Origin: Pseudotabrizicola sp046313895
GTDB lineage: Bacteria > Pseudomonadota > Alphaproteobacteria > Rhodobacterales > Rhodobacteraceae
Assembly: GCA_046313895.1 (NCBI GenBank)
Contig: JBKBWK010000009.1
Location: 26,202 to 90,201 of the forward strand
DNA: 64,000 nt
Direction: 5' to 3'
Below, in pieces: positions 18,901-26,380 of this stretch. The translations under genes were made by a program, and so were the position numbers. Within the stretch, counting starts at the first letter, position 1; each line of letters opens with the position of its first letter. Below the pieces are notes generated by a model. It did not search any database. It was not told the DNA's origin and saw only the letters and a program-made list of their open reading frames with translations.

Positions 18901-21369
18901 AACCCCCGACCCGCCGTGGCGCCATTCATTCCGCACAATACATCCGGTATTTTCGACACGTCGCAGCTTGAGTTCTTCAACGGAACCGGTGGCTTCGCCG
19001 ATCAGGGCCGTGAATATGTTACCGTGCTGCGCAACGGACACACCACTCCCGCTCCTTGGATCAATGTCATCGCCAATCCCGGTTTTGGGTTTCAAGTGTC
19101 CGCGCAGGGCAGCGGGCATGTCTGGTCTGAAAACAGCCGCGAAAACCAATTGACGCCGTGGTCCAATGATCCTGTCTCTGACCCGTCAGGCGAGGTGATC
19201 TATCTTCACGATCTGGACGGCGGCCAAACCTGGACACCGACCGCCCTGCCGATCCGCGATGGCGGGCTGTACGTTACCCGTCACGGCTTTGGCTACAGCA
19301 GCTTTGACCACAGTGCCCATGGCATTGACACCCATATGGTGCAGTTCGTACCGGTGGATGATCCGGTCAAGATCACCCGCCTGACTGTGCGCAATACATC
19401 GGGCCGGGTGCGCAGGCTGTCTGTCACTGCCTATGCCGAATGGGTGCTTGGCCCCTCCCGTGGTGCAGCAGCGCGCCACGTCATCACCGAAACCGACCCC
19501 CAAAGCGGTGCGATCCTCGCCCGCAACCCTTTCTCGACCGCCTTTTCCGGCCGAGTAGCTTTTGCCGATCTGGGCCACGACACCACCAGCCGAAGCGCAG
19601 ACCGCGCCGAGGTTTTGGGCATTGGGGGCAGCACGGCCGCACCACAGGGAATTGGGGCCACGCCACTTTCGGGGCGGACCGGCCCTGCTTTGGACCCTTG
19701 CGCCGCCCTGCAACGCAGACTGGTTCTGGCACCCGGCGACAGTGTGGATATCCTGTTCCTGCTGGGGCAGGCTCACGGCACCGAAGCGGCACAACAGTTG
19801 ATCGAGCGCCACCGGGCCGCAGATTCGACCGGGACACTGGAAACGGTCAAACAGCATTGGGCCAGCCTGTTGGGTGCTGTTCAGGTGCAGTCGCCCGACC
19901 GGGCGATGGACATCATGCTGAACGGCTGGCTTTTGTATCAGACACTGGCCTGCCGGATCTGGGCGCGGGCCGGCTTTTATCAGGCGAGCGGTGCCTATGG
20001 ATTTCGGGATCAGTTGCAGGACGGCATGGCCCTGGCAGCCCTGCGCCCCGAACTGACACGGGCGCATCTGCTGCGCGCAGCCGCACGGCAATTCCCCGAA
20101 GGCGATGTGCAGCACTGGTGGCTTCCCCATTCCGGCCAAGGTGTGCGCACCCGGATTTCGGATGACCGGGTCTGGCTTGGCCACGCCGTCGCGCAATATG
20201 TTGCGGTTTCGGGTGACACCGGCGTGCTGGATGAGCCTGTGCCGTTTCTGGAAGGCCCCGCGCTGTTGCCCGGCGTGCATGACGATTTCTATCTTCCTGC
20301 TGTTTCGCCTGACACCGCAAGCCTGTTCGAACATTGCGCCCGAGGGCTGGATCAGGCCCTCGACCTGACCGGCGCGAACGGGATGCCACTGATCGGCACC
20401 GGCGACTGGAACGACGGCATGAACCGCGTGGGCGAAGCGGGCATGGGCACCTCGGTCTGGCTTGGCTGGTTGCTGATCGCGACGATCAACGCCATGGCCC
20501 CGCTGGCCCAGACCCGCGACCCCGTCCGCGCCAGCCGCTGGCTGCGGCATGCCGATACGGTCCGCCAAGCCATCGAGAGGGACGGATGGGATGGGCAATG
20601 GTATCGGCGTGGAACCTATGACGATGGCACGCCTTTGGGGTCGGCGAATTCGCTGGAATGTCAGATCGACAGCATCGCGCAAAGTTGGGCAGTGCTGTCC
20701 GGTGCCGCCGACCCTGATCGCGCCAGAGCGGCAATGGCGTCCATGTCAGAGCATCTTATCCGCCCCGATCCGGGCCTTGCATTGCTGTTCACGCCACCCT
20801 TCGACGCAACCGAGATGGATCCCGGATACATCAAGGGCTATCCACCGGGATTGCGCGAAAATGGCGGGCAATACAGCCATGCCGCCATGTGGGCGATCCT
20901 TGCCTATGCCAAGATGGGGAACGGAGACGCCGCCGGCGCCCTGTTTTCCCTGCTGAATCCGATCAATCACGCCCTGAACCCTGCAGACGCCGACCGCTAC
21001 AAGGTTGAACCCTATGTCGTCGCCGCCGATGTCTATTCCACCGCGCCCCACATCGGACGCGGCGGCTGGACATGGTACACAGGCTCGGCCGCATGGATGC
21101 ACCGGGCGGGTATCGAAAGCATCCTCGGCCTGACGCGGGCCGGGCAGGACATCACGCTGGACCCATGTTTTCCGAAACACTGGCCGCAGCTAAAGGCGGC
21201 GATCACGTTGGGGGACAGCGTTTTGAACATCGTCATCAACAACCCCGGCCAGACAGGTCACGGTATTGCATCGGCCACGCTGGACGGCAATGCCCTGCAC
21301 CCAGTAAACGGACGCGTGACAATGGACATGACAGGACTCCCGCAGGACCTGATTGTCACTTTGGGCTGA
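12937..21369 (+). CDS. Cyclic beta-1,2-glucan synthase (NdvB/ChvB/Cgs type)
   Basis: A 2810-residue membrane enzyme, close in size to NdvB of Sinorhizobium and Cgs of Brucella. The first transmembrane pair is at about residues 411-465. A GT84 glycosyltransferase domain with DADTR (Asp624) and the RQHRW motif near residue 770 follows. More membrane segments lie at about 815-860 and 940-975. A glycoamylase-like domain (about 1290-1500), two beta-sandwich repeats, and a GH94 domain with GDWNDG (Gly2489-Gly2494) complete the protein. It polymerises glucose from UDP-glucose, sets chain length and cyclises the product for the periplasm. The start is GTG 12937 or ATG 12940. No NdvA-type exporter gene is nearby. 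Confidence 0.96.
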   Translation: MMRLFGRNQNMTGAWDDTTVIRADLFGAERLEHHAISLAQAQSVGRSQRRMVPLSERVKVNSDVLLAAYRSCATALQAGQTITPAAEWLLDNYHLVEQQLQQIKDDLPPGYYRQLPKLADGPFAGYPRVLGIAWAYVAHTDSLLNEPVLARFVRAYQTVEPLTIGELWAVAITLRIVLVENMRRLADQITAGHDQRQIADALIDGLFASGDPTPTGSGHALHSAAMLAQAVAPFDGAPLPEIVAAQIAKRLRGFDPAETPLIGWLDERLRAQDLTRDDVILHSQQRQGASNVTMRNIVTSMRLLSELDWQDFFEEVSLIDARLRERSDFAAMDFPTRNMYRTAIETLARGSGKTETEVAEAALGLADEGMDLAERDPGHGLIGTARRTLERRLGFAPAPLVTARRSLGQLGLPGYLAALFLTASGVLGLALWAAGATGWAVVALAMVGLIPALEAGTALVNLAITRSVPPRRLPGLDLAGGVPSDLRSLVAIPVLLSNAEDVVASIEQLEVHHLSSTDGALHYALLSDGPDAATETLPGDATLTTLAADAIARLNATYPSPDGDRFLFLHRRRQWNPSMGVWMGWERKRGKLNELNRLLRGATDTSFVAPCRVPRDIRFVITLDADTRLLRNTVRRLIGKIAHPLNRPKFDPALGRVTAGYGILQPRVTPALPVGAEGSLFQQINASHGGIDAYAAAISDVYQDLFGEGSFTGKGIYDVDAFEAALAGRVPDNTMLSHDLFEGNHARAGLVSDVEVVEDFPSRYDVAARRQHRWVRGDWQLLPWLFGRDGSREKAMSALGRWKIIDNLRRSLTPPLTLAALVVGWLMPLPLALGWTAAVLAMLALPYLLPLPFAVLPGRAGITARSHLAALGADARAALSQIALAIVFLPDTSMRMIDAVLRTAWRLGRSRRNLLEWTTAAQTAQGRRPGVLGQYRDMLPGVGLGVGVALTALTFNPAIWPMVLTFALIWLAAPAIAHQISQPLAPQSSESLTASDAQELRLVARKTWRYFETFVTEADHFLPPDNFQETPNPALARRTSPTNIGLYLLSTTAAHDLGWIGLSDAISRLEQTLDTMQRMPRFRGHLYNWHATDDLRVLDPAYVSSVDSGNLAGHLIAVARACTEWQETTCAGRTDWRDGLHDMLLLAQRSVESTTDPVLTDMLAGLVAASSDPAVFDLPVSLANAAAIRAAQVCTPDSDLGFWIGAVQVGLAGHAADRDLDLSARLAAVEARARRFAMDMDFGFLLDPEKKLLSIGFSVATNRLDENCYDLLASEARLASLFAIAKGDVETRHWFRLGRSATPIGAGSALISWSGSMFEYLMPSLVMRGPVGSVLEETSHRIVTRQQAYGAALGIPWGISESSYNARDLEMTYQYSNFGVPGLGLKRGLSENRVVAPYATGLAAMVAPVDARRNYARLAKIGAEGQFGFYEAIDFTPSRLPAEADFAIVRSFMAHHQGMTITAIANCVQNGRLRARFHAEPMIKAVDLLLQERVPRDATDAPPRAKEVLVAAHEPTAEPVVRRFATPAKAAPTGHLLSNGSYGVMLTPTGAGFSKWRGLAVTRWRDDPTTAQYGAFILLRDRVSGAQWSTAVQPVGTDTARHQAVFCEHHAAFTHRADHLTTLTEVVVSTEADAEARRVTLTNTGRLPRQIDLTSYAELVLAPMASDVAHPAFSKLFVVTDFLPELGVVIATRRRRNPKDPEVWAAHIAVVEGEEIAPIQIETDRARFIGQGRTIGQAAMAATDLSNTTGTVLDPIFSIRRSVVVPAGGMVRVTFWTAVAENPDILLDLVDRHRDPSAFGRAVTLSWTQAQVQLRHLGVSQAAAADFQRLGGMLIRADARLRAPTASINAGAGPQSGLWPHGISGDLPIVLFRISESEDAPRLLELLAAHEYLRMHQLAVDIVILNDRSASYVQDLQIQIESAVRAARSRPRTDTSDSLAGGAIHILRSDLILPEALALLLAVASVVLVAGRGSIGQQLDALAPALSPNPRPAVAPFIPHNTSGIFDTSQLEFFNGTGGFADQGREYVTVLRNGHTTPAPWINVIANPGFGFQVSAQGSGHVWSENSRENQLTPWSNDPVSDPSGEVIYLHDLDGGQTWTPTALPIRDGGLYVTRHGFGYSSFDHSAHGIDTHMVQFVPVDDPVKITRLTVRNTSGRVRRLSVTAYAEWVLGPSRGAAARHVITETDPQSGAILARNPFSTAFSGRVAFADLGHDTTSRSADRAEVLGIGGSTAAPQGIGATPLSGRTGPALDPCAALQRRLVLAPGDSVDILFLLGQAHGTEAAQQLIERHRAADSTGTLETVKQHWASLLGAVQVQSPDRAMDIMLNGWLLYQTLACRIWARAGFYQASGAYGFRDQLQDGMALAALRPELTRAHLLRAAARQFPEGDVQHWWLPHSGQGVRTRISDDRVWLGHAVAQYVAVSGDTGVLDEPVPFLEGPALLPGVHDDFYLPAVSPDTASLFEHCARGLDQALDLTGANGMPLIGTGDWNDGMNRVGEAGMGTSVWLGWLLIATINAMAPLAQTRDPVRASRWLRHADTVRQAIERDGWDGQWYRRGTYDDGTPLGSANSLECQIDSIAQSWAVLSGAADPDRARAAMASMSEHLIRPDPGLALLFTPPFDATEMDPGYIKGYPPGLRENGGQYSHAAMWAILAYAKMGNGDAAGALFSLLNPINHALNPADADRYKVEPYVVAADVYSTAPHIGRGGWTWYTGSAAWMHRAGIESILGLTRAGQDITLDPCFPKHWPQLKAAITLGDSVLNIVINNPGQTGHGIASATLDGNALHPVNGRVTMDMTGLPQDLIVTLG

Positions 21370-21416
21370 TAGACTACGGTTGCTTGTGCCAGATGCCGGT
21401 CAAGGCCATACACCCT

Positions 21417-22391
21417 TCAACCGCGTCCATGCGGCTGGTCGTAGTCCAGAACCGGGTTGATCGGAATGATGCGGTTTGGGTTTATCGTGGCGTGGCTGAA
21501 ATGGTAGTGCCGCACGATATGGTCGAACTTGACCGTCTCGGCCACACCGGGCCACTGATACAGCGCACGCGTGTAAGCCCACAGATTGGGATAGTCGATC
21601 AGACGCTTGCGGTTGCATTTGAAATGCAGGTGATAGACCGGATCAAAGCGGATCAGGCTGGTGAACAGCCTCCAGTCCGCCTCGGTCAACCGCGCGCCAA
21701 GCAGATAAAGGTTCGCGTGCAGATGCTCTTCAAGCCAGTCGAGCCCGGCAAACACCTCGTGCACCGCTTCGTCATAGGCTGACTGGGTGGTGGCAAAGCC
21801 GGCACGATAGACGCCGTTGTTGATCGCCGCATAGACACGGTCATTGATCATCTCGATATCGCCGCGCAGGTCGGTGGGCCAGTAATCGTCGCAGTTTCCG
21901 GTCACACCATCAAAGGCCCCGTTGAACATGCGGATGATTTCCGCAGATTCGTTGCTGACAATCGCCTGACGCGTCTTGTCCCACAGGATCGGCACCGTCA
22001 CCCGACCGGATACATCAGGCAACGCACGCGTGTAGATATCGCGTGCATATTTCAACCCATAAAGCCGATCCCCGGTTGCTCCGGGAAAGTCGGTGCCAAA
22101 GGTCCAACCATCGGACAACATATCCGGATGCACGACCGAGATGTCGATATGGGGCTCCAGCCCCTTGAGCTTGCGAAAGATCAAAGTGCGGTGCGCCCAT
22201 GGGCAGGCATAGGAAACGTAAAGATGATACCGGCCCGACTCGGCCTTGAACCCGCCTTCACCCGATGGACCCGCGCTGCCGTCTGCCGTGACCCAGTTGC
22301 GGAAACGTGCGTTGTCCCGTTGGAATCTGCCCCCGGTCGCACTGGTATCATACCAGGCGTCCTGCCATTTCCCGTCAACCAACTGTCCCAT
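21417..22391 (-). CDS. Glutathionyl-hydroquinone reductase (YqjG/Ecm4 family)
   Basis: A 324-residue Xi-class glutathione transferase. The catalytic cysteine lies in SYACPWAHR (about residue 57). The start ATG at 22391 is favoured by AGAGGA about 9 nt upstream; an open frame continues to 22607 without support. These enzymes use two glutathiones to reduce glutathionyl-hydroquinones back to hydroquinones. The gene is convergent with the glucan synthase and downstream of cueR; no functional link is evident. Confidence 0.92.
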   Translation of the reverse strand: MGQLVDGKWQDAWYDTSATGGRFQRDNARFRNWVTADGSAGPSGEGGFKAESGRYHLYVSYACPWAHRTLIFRKLKGLEPHIDISVVHPDMLSDGWTFGTDFPGATGDRLYGLKYARDIYTRALPDVSGRVTVPILWDKTRQAIVSNESAEIIRMFNGAFDGVTGNCDDYWPTDLRGDIEMINDRVYAAINNGVYRAGFATTQSAYDEAVHEVFAGLDWLEEHLHANLYLLGARLTEADWRLFTSLIRFDPVYHLHFKCNRKRLIDYPNLWAYTRALYQWPGVAETVKFDHIVRHYHFSHATINPNRIIPINPVLDYDQPHGRG

Positions 22392-22536
22392 CGCATATCC
22401 TCTTTTGTCAGCTTGTTCAGACATAAGGGCCAGAGACTCTGACACAACCTCGATCCACGCACAGGGCTGGTGCGACTTTGGGGCATAGATCCATCCGGCC
22501 CACCCTATCAAAGCGGACTGTCCAACCGCAGTTGTC

Positions 22537-22974
22537 CTATCGGTTGAACCCCGGCCCGCTGTGACAGGCCGGGGCCACAAGCGACGATTCACCCTCCAGA
22601 TCGGCAAGGATCGGGCAATCCGGGCGGTCGTCGCCGGAACATCCCTGTGCCAGATGGTCCAACGTGGCGACCATGCTTTCCATCTCGGCGATCTTGCGGC
22701 GCAGGCCGACGATCTGATCCTGAGCCAGCTTTTTCACATCGGCACTATGGCGGCTGCGGTCCCGCCAAAGCGCAAGCAGTTCCCCAATCGCCTCAACCTG
22801 AAACCCCAGATCGCGCGCACGGCGGACGAACCTCAGCATCTGGACATCGGTGCCGGTATAGGTGCGATAGCCTGATGCAGTCCGTCCCGCCATCGGGATC
22901 AGGCCGGTTTCCTCGTAATATCGGATCATCTTGGCCGATACGCCCGAAGCCTTGGCGGCATCCCCGATGTTCAT
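22537..22974 (-). CDS. cueR: Cu(I)-responsive MerR-family regulator
   Basis: A 145-residue regulator with an N-terminal MerR helix-turn-helix (MNIGDAAKASGVSAKMIRYYEETGL) and a dimerisation helix. The metal loop carries Cys112 and Cys120 (CSGDDRPDC), the same positions and spacing as E. coli CueR, so Cu(I)/Ag(I)/Au(I) sensing is well supported. The ATG overlaps the copA stop (ATGA), so regulator and pump are made from one message. Two matching operators lie in the divergent region beyond copA. Confidence 0.95.
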   Translation of the reverse strand: MNIGDAAKASGVSAKMIRYYEETGLIPMAGRTASGYRTYTGTDVQMLRFVRRARDLGFQVEAIGELLALWRDRSRHSADVKKLAQDQIVGLRRKIAEMESMVATLDHLAQGCSGDDRPDCPILADLEGESSLVAPACHSGPGFNR

Positions 22975-25457
22975 GGTCTTTCCCCGTCTGTCGGTATGGG
23001 CTGAAAGTGGCGCAGGCGCAGCGCATTGCCCAGAACGAAGACGCTGGACAGCGCCATGGCCCCCGCCGCGAACACCGGCGACAGCAGGATGCCAAAGGCC
23101 GGATAAAGAACCCCGGCGGCAACCGGGATCAAGGCGGCGTTGTAGACAAACGCCCAGAACAGATTTTGCCGGATATTGCCCATCGTGGCCCGGCTCAGCG
23201 CAATTGCATCAGGCACCCCGGTCAGGCGTCCTGACATCAGCACCACATCCGCCGCCTCGATGGCGATGTCGGTGCCGGTGCCGATGGCAATGCCGACATC
23301 TGCCTCGGCCAAGGCAGGGGCATCATTGATGCCGTCGCCGACAAATGCCAGCGGTCCATGGTCTGATCGCAAGCGCTGAAGCGTGGCGACCTTGCCGCCC
23401 GGAAGCACCTCGGCCACCACCTCGTCGATCCCAAGCGTGCGGGCAACGGCATGCGCGGTGCGGGCATTGTCGCCGGTGATCATCGCGACTTTCAGGCCAA
23501 GGGCGTGCAGGGCTTGGATCGCGGCGGGTGTGCTGGGTTTGATCGGATCGGCCACGGCAAGCATCGCCGCCAACTGCCCGTCGATGGCCACATAAAGCGG
23601 CGATTTGCCGTCAACACCCATCCGATCGGCATCAGGCGCAAACGCGGCCACATCCAGCCCCAACCGGGCCATGTAGCGGTCGGCCCCGATCTGGACCGGC
23701 ACGTCACCGGCCATCGCGCTGACGCCAAAGCCCGTCTCGGCAGCAAAGCGGGTCACGGCGGGAAACACCAACCCCTCGGCTTTGGCCGCATCGACAATCG
23801 CCCGTGCAATGGGATGTTCCGACATTGCCTCGACCGCCGCAACACGGGCCAGCACCTCGGCCCGATCAAAGCCCGGCGCCAGCATCAGATCGGTCAACGT
23901 GGGCTTGCCGGCAGTCAGCGTTCCGGTCTTGTCCAATGCCACCACACGAACACCTTGCAACGCCTGCAACGCCTCTCCCTTGCGGAACAGCACGCCGAGG
24001 TCTGCCCCGCGTCCGGTGCCGACCATGATTGACGTGGGCGTGGCCAGCCCCATGGCACAGGGGCAGGCAATGATCAGCACAGCCACGGCATTGACCAGAC
24101 CAAAGGTCAGGGCTGGATCGGGGCCAAAGATCAGCCAGACCGCAAAGGTCAATGCCGCCAAACCCATCACAACCGGCACGAACCACATCGTGATACGGTC
24201 CACCAGCGCCTGAATGGGCAGCTTTCCGCCTTGCGCAGCCTCGACCATGCGGATGATCTGGGCCAGCATCGTCGCCTCGCCCACGGCCGTTGCGCGAAAG
24301 GTCAGCGCACCGGTCTGGTTGACGGTGCCGCCCGTGACATGCGCCTTCACCGCCTTGGGCACTGGGGCGGGCTCGCCGGTGATCATGCTTTCATCAATCC
24401 AGCTTTCGCCTGACGTTACCTCGCCATCCACCGGCACGCGTTCACCGGGGCGCAACGCCACAAGATCGCCGGTGCGCACCTCGGCAATTGGCACTTCGAC
24501 TTCGACACCGTCGCGATGAATCCGTGCCAACCGTGGCTGCAACCCGACAAGGCGGCGGATCGCCTGCGACGTGCGTCCCTTGGCCCCGGCCTCCAGATAC
24601 CGACCCAGCAGGATCAGCGTCACGATCACCGCCGCAGCCTCGAAATACACATTGACCGTGCCGGGCGGCAGCAGACCCGGCGCAAACGTCGCCACCAGAG
24701 AATAGGCATAGGCCGCCGATGTTCCCACGGCGACAAGGCTGTTCATGTCAGGGGCGCCGCGCAACAGCGCTGGCCAGCCCTGCAGGTAAAACCGCCTGCC
24801 GGGGCCCACAAGAACGGCAGTCGTCAAGACGAACTGAAGGATCCAGCTTGCCTGCATTCCGATGGTCGTCATGATCAGATGATGCATGGGCGCAAACAGA
24901 TGTGACCCCATTTCCAGCACGAAAACCGGCAGCGACAACACAGCCGCCAGACTCAGTGCGCGACGCAGGCTGTCGCCTTCGGCCACTTTGCGTCTGGTTG
25001 CCTCATCATCCTCGCGGCCCGACCGCGTAACAGGGTGCGCCTCATAGCCGACCGCCTCGATCGCCTTCAGCAGCAAAAAGGGATCGGCCGTTCCCGTCAC
25101 CGTCGCGCGTTCAGTCGCCAGATTGACCGATGCAAACGTGACACCCGGCACCGCCAACAGCGCCCGTTCCACCCGCGCAACGCATGACGCACAGGTCATT
25201 CCTTCGATGGCGATGTCCATATCCTGCGGTGGCACGTCATATCCCACCTTTTCAACTGCCGCGACCAGCAGCGCCCTTTCAATCGGCGCGTCAGACGAAA
25301 CCTCGGCCCGTTCTGTTGCCAGGTTGACCGACGCGGACATCACCCCCGGAACCATGGTCAAAGCGCGTTCTACCCGACCAACACAGGATGCACAGGTCAT
25401 ACCCTCGACCGGCAAGGACTGGATCACGCGTGTCTTTGAAGCGAAGGTGGCGTTCAT
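22971..25457 (-). CDS. copA: Cu(I)-exporting P1B-type ATPase
   Basis: An 828-residue inner-membrane pump. Two N-terminal heavy-metal-binding domains carry GMTCASC (Cys22/25 and Cys89/92). Eight predicted helices include the CPC transport motif (IIACPCAMG). Phosphorylation loop DKTGT and hinge GDGINDAPA are intact. It moves Cu(I) from cytoplasm to periplasm. The start ATG at 25457 opens the first HMA domain; an in-frame extension to 25502 has no similarity. It is transcribed with cueR from the divergent copper promoter. Confidence 0.97.
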   Translation of the reverse strand: MNATFASKTRVIQSLPVEGMTCASCVGRVERALTMVPGVMSASVNLATERAEVSSDAPIERALLVAAVEKVGYDVPPQDMDIAIEGMTCASCVARVERALLAVPGVTFASVNLATERATVTGTADPFLLLKAIEAVGYEAHPVTRSGREDDEATRRKVAEGDSLRRALSLAAVLSLPVFVLEMGSHLFAPMHHLIMTTIGMQASWILQFVLTTAVLVGPGRRFYLQGWPALLRGAPDMNSLVAVGTSAAYAYSLVATFAPGLLPPGTVNVYFEAAAVIVTLILLGRYLEAGAKGRTSQAIRRLVGLQPRLARIHRDGVEVEVPIAEVRTGDLVALRPGERVPVDGEVTSGESWIDESMITGEPAPVPKAVKAHVTGGTVNQTGALTFRATAVGEATMLAQIIRMVEAAQGGKLPIQALVDRITMWFVPVVMGLAALTFAVWLIFGPDPALTFGLVNAVAVLIIACPCAMGLATPTSIMVGTGRGADLGVLFRKGEALQALQGVRVVALDKTGTLTAGKPTLTDLMLAPGFDRAEVLARVAAVEAMSEHPIARAIVDAAKAEGLVFPAVTRFAAETGFGVSAMAGDVPVQIGADRYMARLGLDVAAFAPDADRMGVDGKSPLYVAIDGQLAAMLAVADPIKPSTPAAIQALHALGLKVAMITGDNARTAHAVARTLGIDEVVAEVLPGGKVATLQRLRSDHGPLAFVGDGINDAPALAEADVGIAIGTGTDIAIEAADVVLMSGRLTGVPDAIALSRATMGNIRQNLFWAFVYNAALIPVAAGVLYPAFGILLSPVFAAGAMALSSVFVLGNALRLRHFQPIPTDGERP

Positions 25458-25524
25458 GGCGCTATTCCTGATCGGCGGGCTGGACCCTTGCGAGACAGTC
25501 ACTTTTGCGGTGTATCGCCACGAC

Positions 25525-25556
25525 AGATAGGCCTTCCCATCATGGGAAGGTCAAGT
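25525..25556 (-). promoter_or_regulatory. CueR operator/promoter for copA-cueR
   Basis: CCTTCC-N7-GGAAGG at 25532-25550. On the minus strand it sits between TTGACC and a TATCTG-like -10 with 19-bp spacing, the unusual spacing that MerR-family activators need. Distance to the copA ATG is about 75 bp. The match to the known E. coli copA operator is very close. Confidence 0.85.
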
Positions 25557-25580
25557 GTGGAATTTCACAAAGATGTGCTC

Positions 25581-25611
25581 TTGACCTTCCAACGCTTGGA
25601 AGGCCCATTTC
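25581..25611 (+). promoter_or_regulatory. CueR operator/promoter for the copZ-DUF305 genes
   Basis: TTGACC at 25581-25586 runs into CCTTCC-N7-GGAAGG at 25585-25603, facing right. A weak -10 (CATTTC region) lies 19 bp after the -35. The copper chaperone ATG is 42 bp downstream of the dyad. Confidence 0.78.
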
Positions 25612-25644
25612 ACGAACAGAGTTGGGCTAATTGCGGAGGATTGG

Positions 25645-25833
25645 ATGCAATTCCATATCGAAACGATGACCTGCGGCGGCTGTGTGCGCGGTGTCACCAA
25701 AGCCATTCAAGGCGTCGACGCCTTGGCAACCGTTGTCGCCGATCCGCCGTCACGCCAGGTGGACGTGACCACAACCGCCCCGCGCGATCAGATCATCGCA
25801 GCCTTGACCGAAGCGGGCTTCGCACCCGCGTGA
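25645..25833 (+). CDS. copZ: Small heavy-metal-associated (CopZ-like) copper chaperone
   Basis: A 62-residue ferredoxin-like HMA domain with MTCGGC (Cys10/Cys13). It has the usual length of CopZ and a strong GGAGG upstream. It should bind Cu(I) in the cytoplasm and hand it to CopA or CueR. It is divergent from copA and shares the copper control region. Other HMA-only proteins serve mercury or zinc, but the CueR box argues for copper. Confidence 0.88.
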   Translation: MQFHIETMTCGGCVRGVTKAIQGVDALATVVADPPSRQVDVTTTAPRDQIIAALTEAGFAPA

Positions 25834-25853
25834 CATATCTTAAGGAGAAACTT

Positions 25854-26273
25854 ATGAACAAACGCGCCCTCACACTGATCGCTGCTTCTTTTGCCGTCGC
25901 CGGCGGCATCGCCTTTGCCCAAATGCAGGGGATGGACCACTCCAACATGGCTGGAATGGATCACAGCGCCATGGGCATGATGGATCATTCCGCCATGATC
26001 CCCGCCGAGCTGGCCGACAATCCTGCGGTCAAGGCCTATGCCACCGCCATGGACGACATGATGGCTGGAATGATGGTGCCCTATACTGGCGATGCCGATG
26101 TTGATTTCATGCAAGGCATGATCCCGCACCATGAAGGCGCCGTCGACATGGCCCGCGTGGCCTTGGAACACGGCACGGATCCCGAGGTGCGCGCTTTGGC
26201 CGAAGCCGTGATCGCGGCACAGGAAACCGAGATCGCCCAAATGAAAGCGTGGCTGGCGGCCCGCGGCAAGTAA
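25854..26273 (+). CDS. Exported DUF305 protein with Met/His-rich N-terminus
   Basis: A 139-residue protein. A signal peptide (MNKRALTLIAASFAVAGGIAFA) is followed by a Met/His-rich repeat with three MDHS-like units (residues about 25-45). The DUF305 helical domain follows, with MIPHHEGAVDMARVALEHG and AQETEIAQMKAWL. Such proteins occur with copper systems and probably bind Cu in the periplasm; the exact role is unproven. SD AAGGAG lies at 25842. It follows copZ by 20 bp and should be in the same copper-induced unit. Confidence 0.85.
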   Translation: MNKRALTLIAASFAVAGGIAFAQMQGMDHSNMAGMDHSAMGMMDHSAMIPAELADNPAVKAYATAMDDMMAGMMVPYTGDADVDFMQGMIPHHEGAVDMARVALEHGTDPEVRALAEAVIAAQETEIAQMKAWLAARGK

Positions 26274-26322
26274 CGAAAGATCGACGGGCATCCCGGAAAC
26301 AAGATTGCCCCTGATCAAAGAA

Positions 26323-26357
26323 GCCTCCCCCTGATACAAAAGGGGGAGGCGTTATTT
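26323..26357 (+). terminator. Terminator between the copper genes and clpB
   Basis: GCCTCCCCCT at 26323-26332 pairs with AGGGGGAGGC at 26341-26350. The stem is followed by GTTATTTTT. It closes the rightward copper transcript, and the convergent clpB gene ends 23 bp later. Confidence 0.85.
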
Positions 26358-26380
26358 TTCGATAAACTCCGGCTAGACGA

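Noticed and set aside
19186..20682. A 498-codon minus-strand frame within the glucan synthase
   Set aside because: It lies wholly inside the GH94 region of the synthase, whose motifs are intact; no start signal or family match.
22551..22573. Hairpin near the end of cueR as a terminator
   Set aside because: It lies inside the coding sequence (last codons of cueR) and is not followed by a T-run in the right direction.
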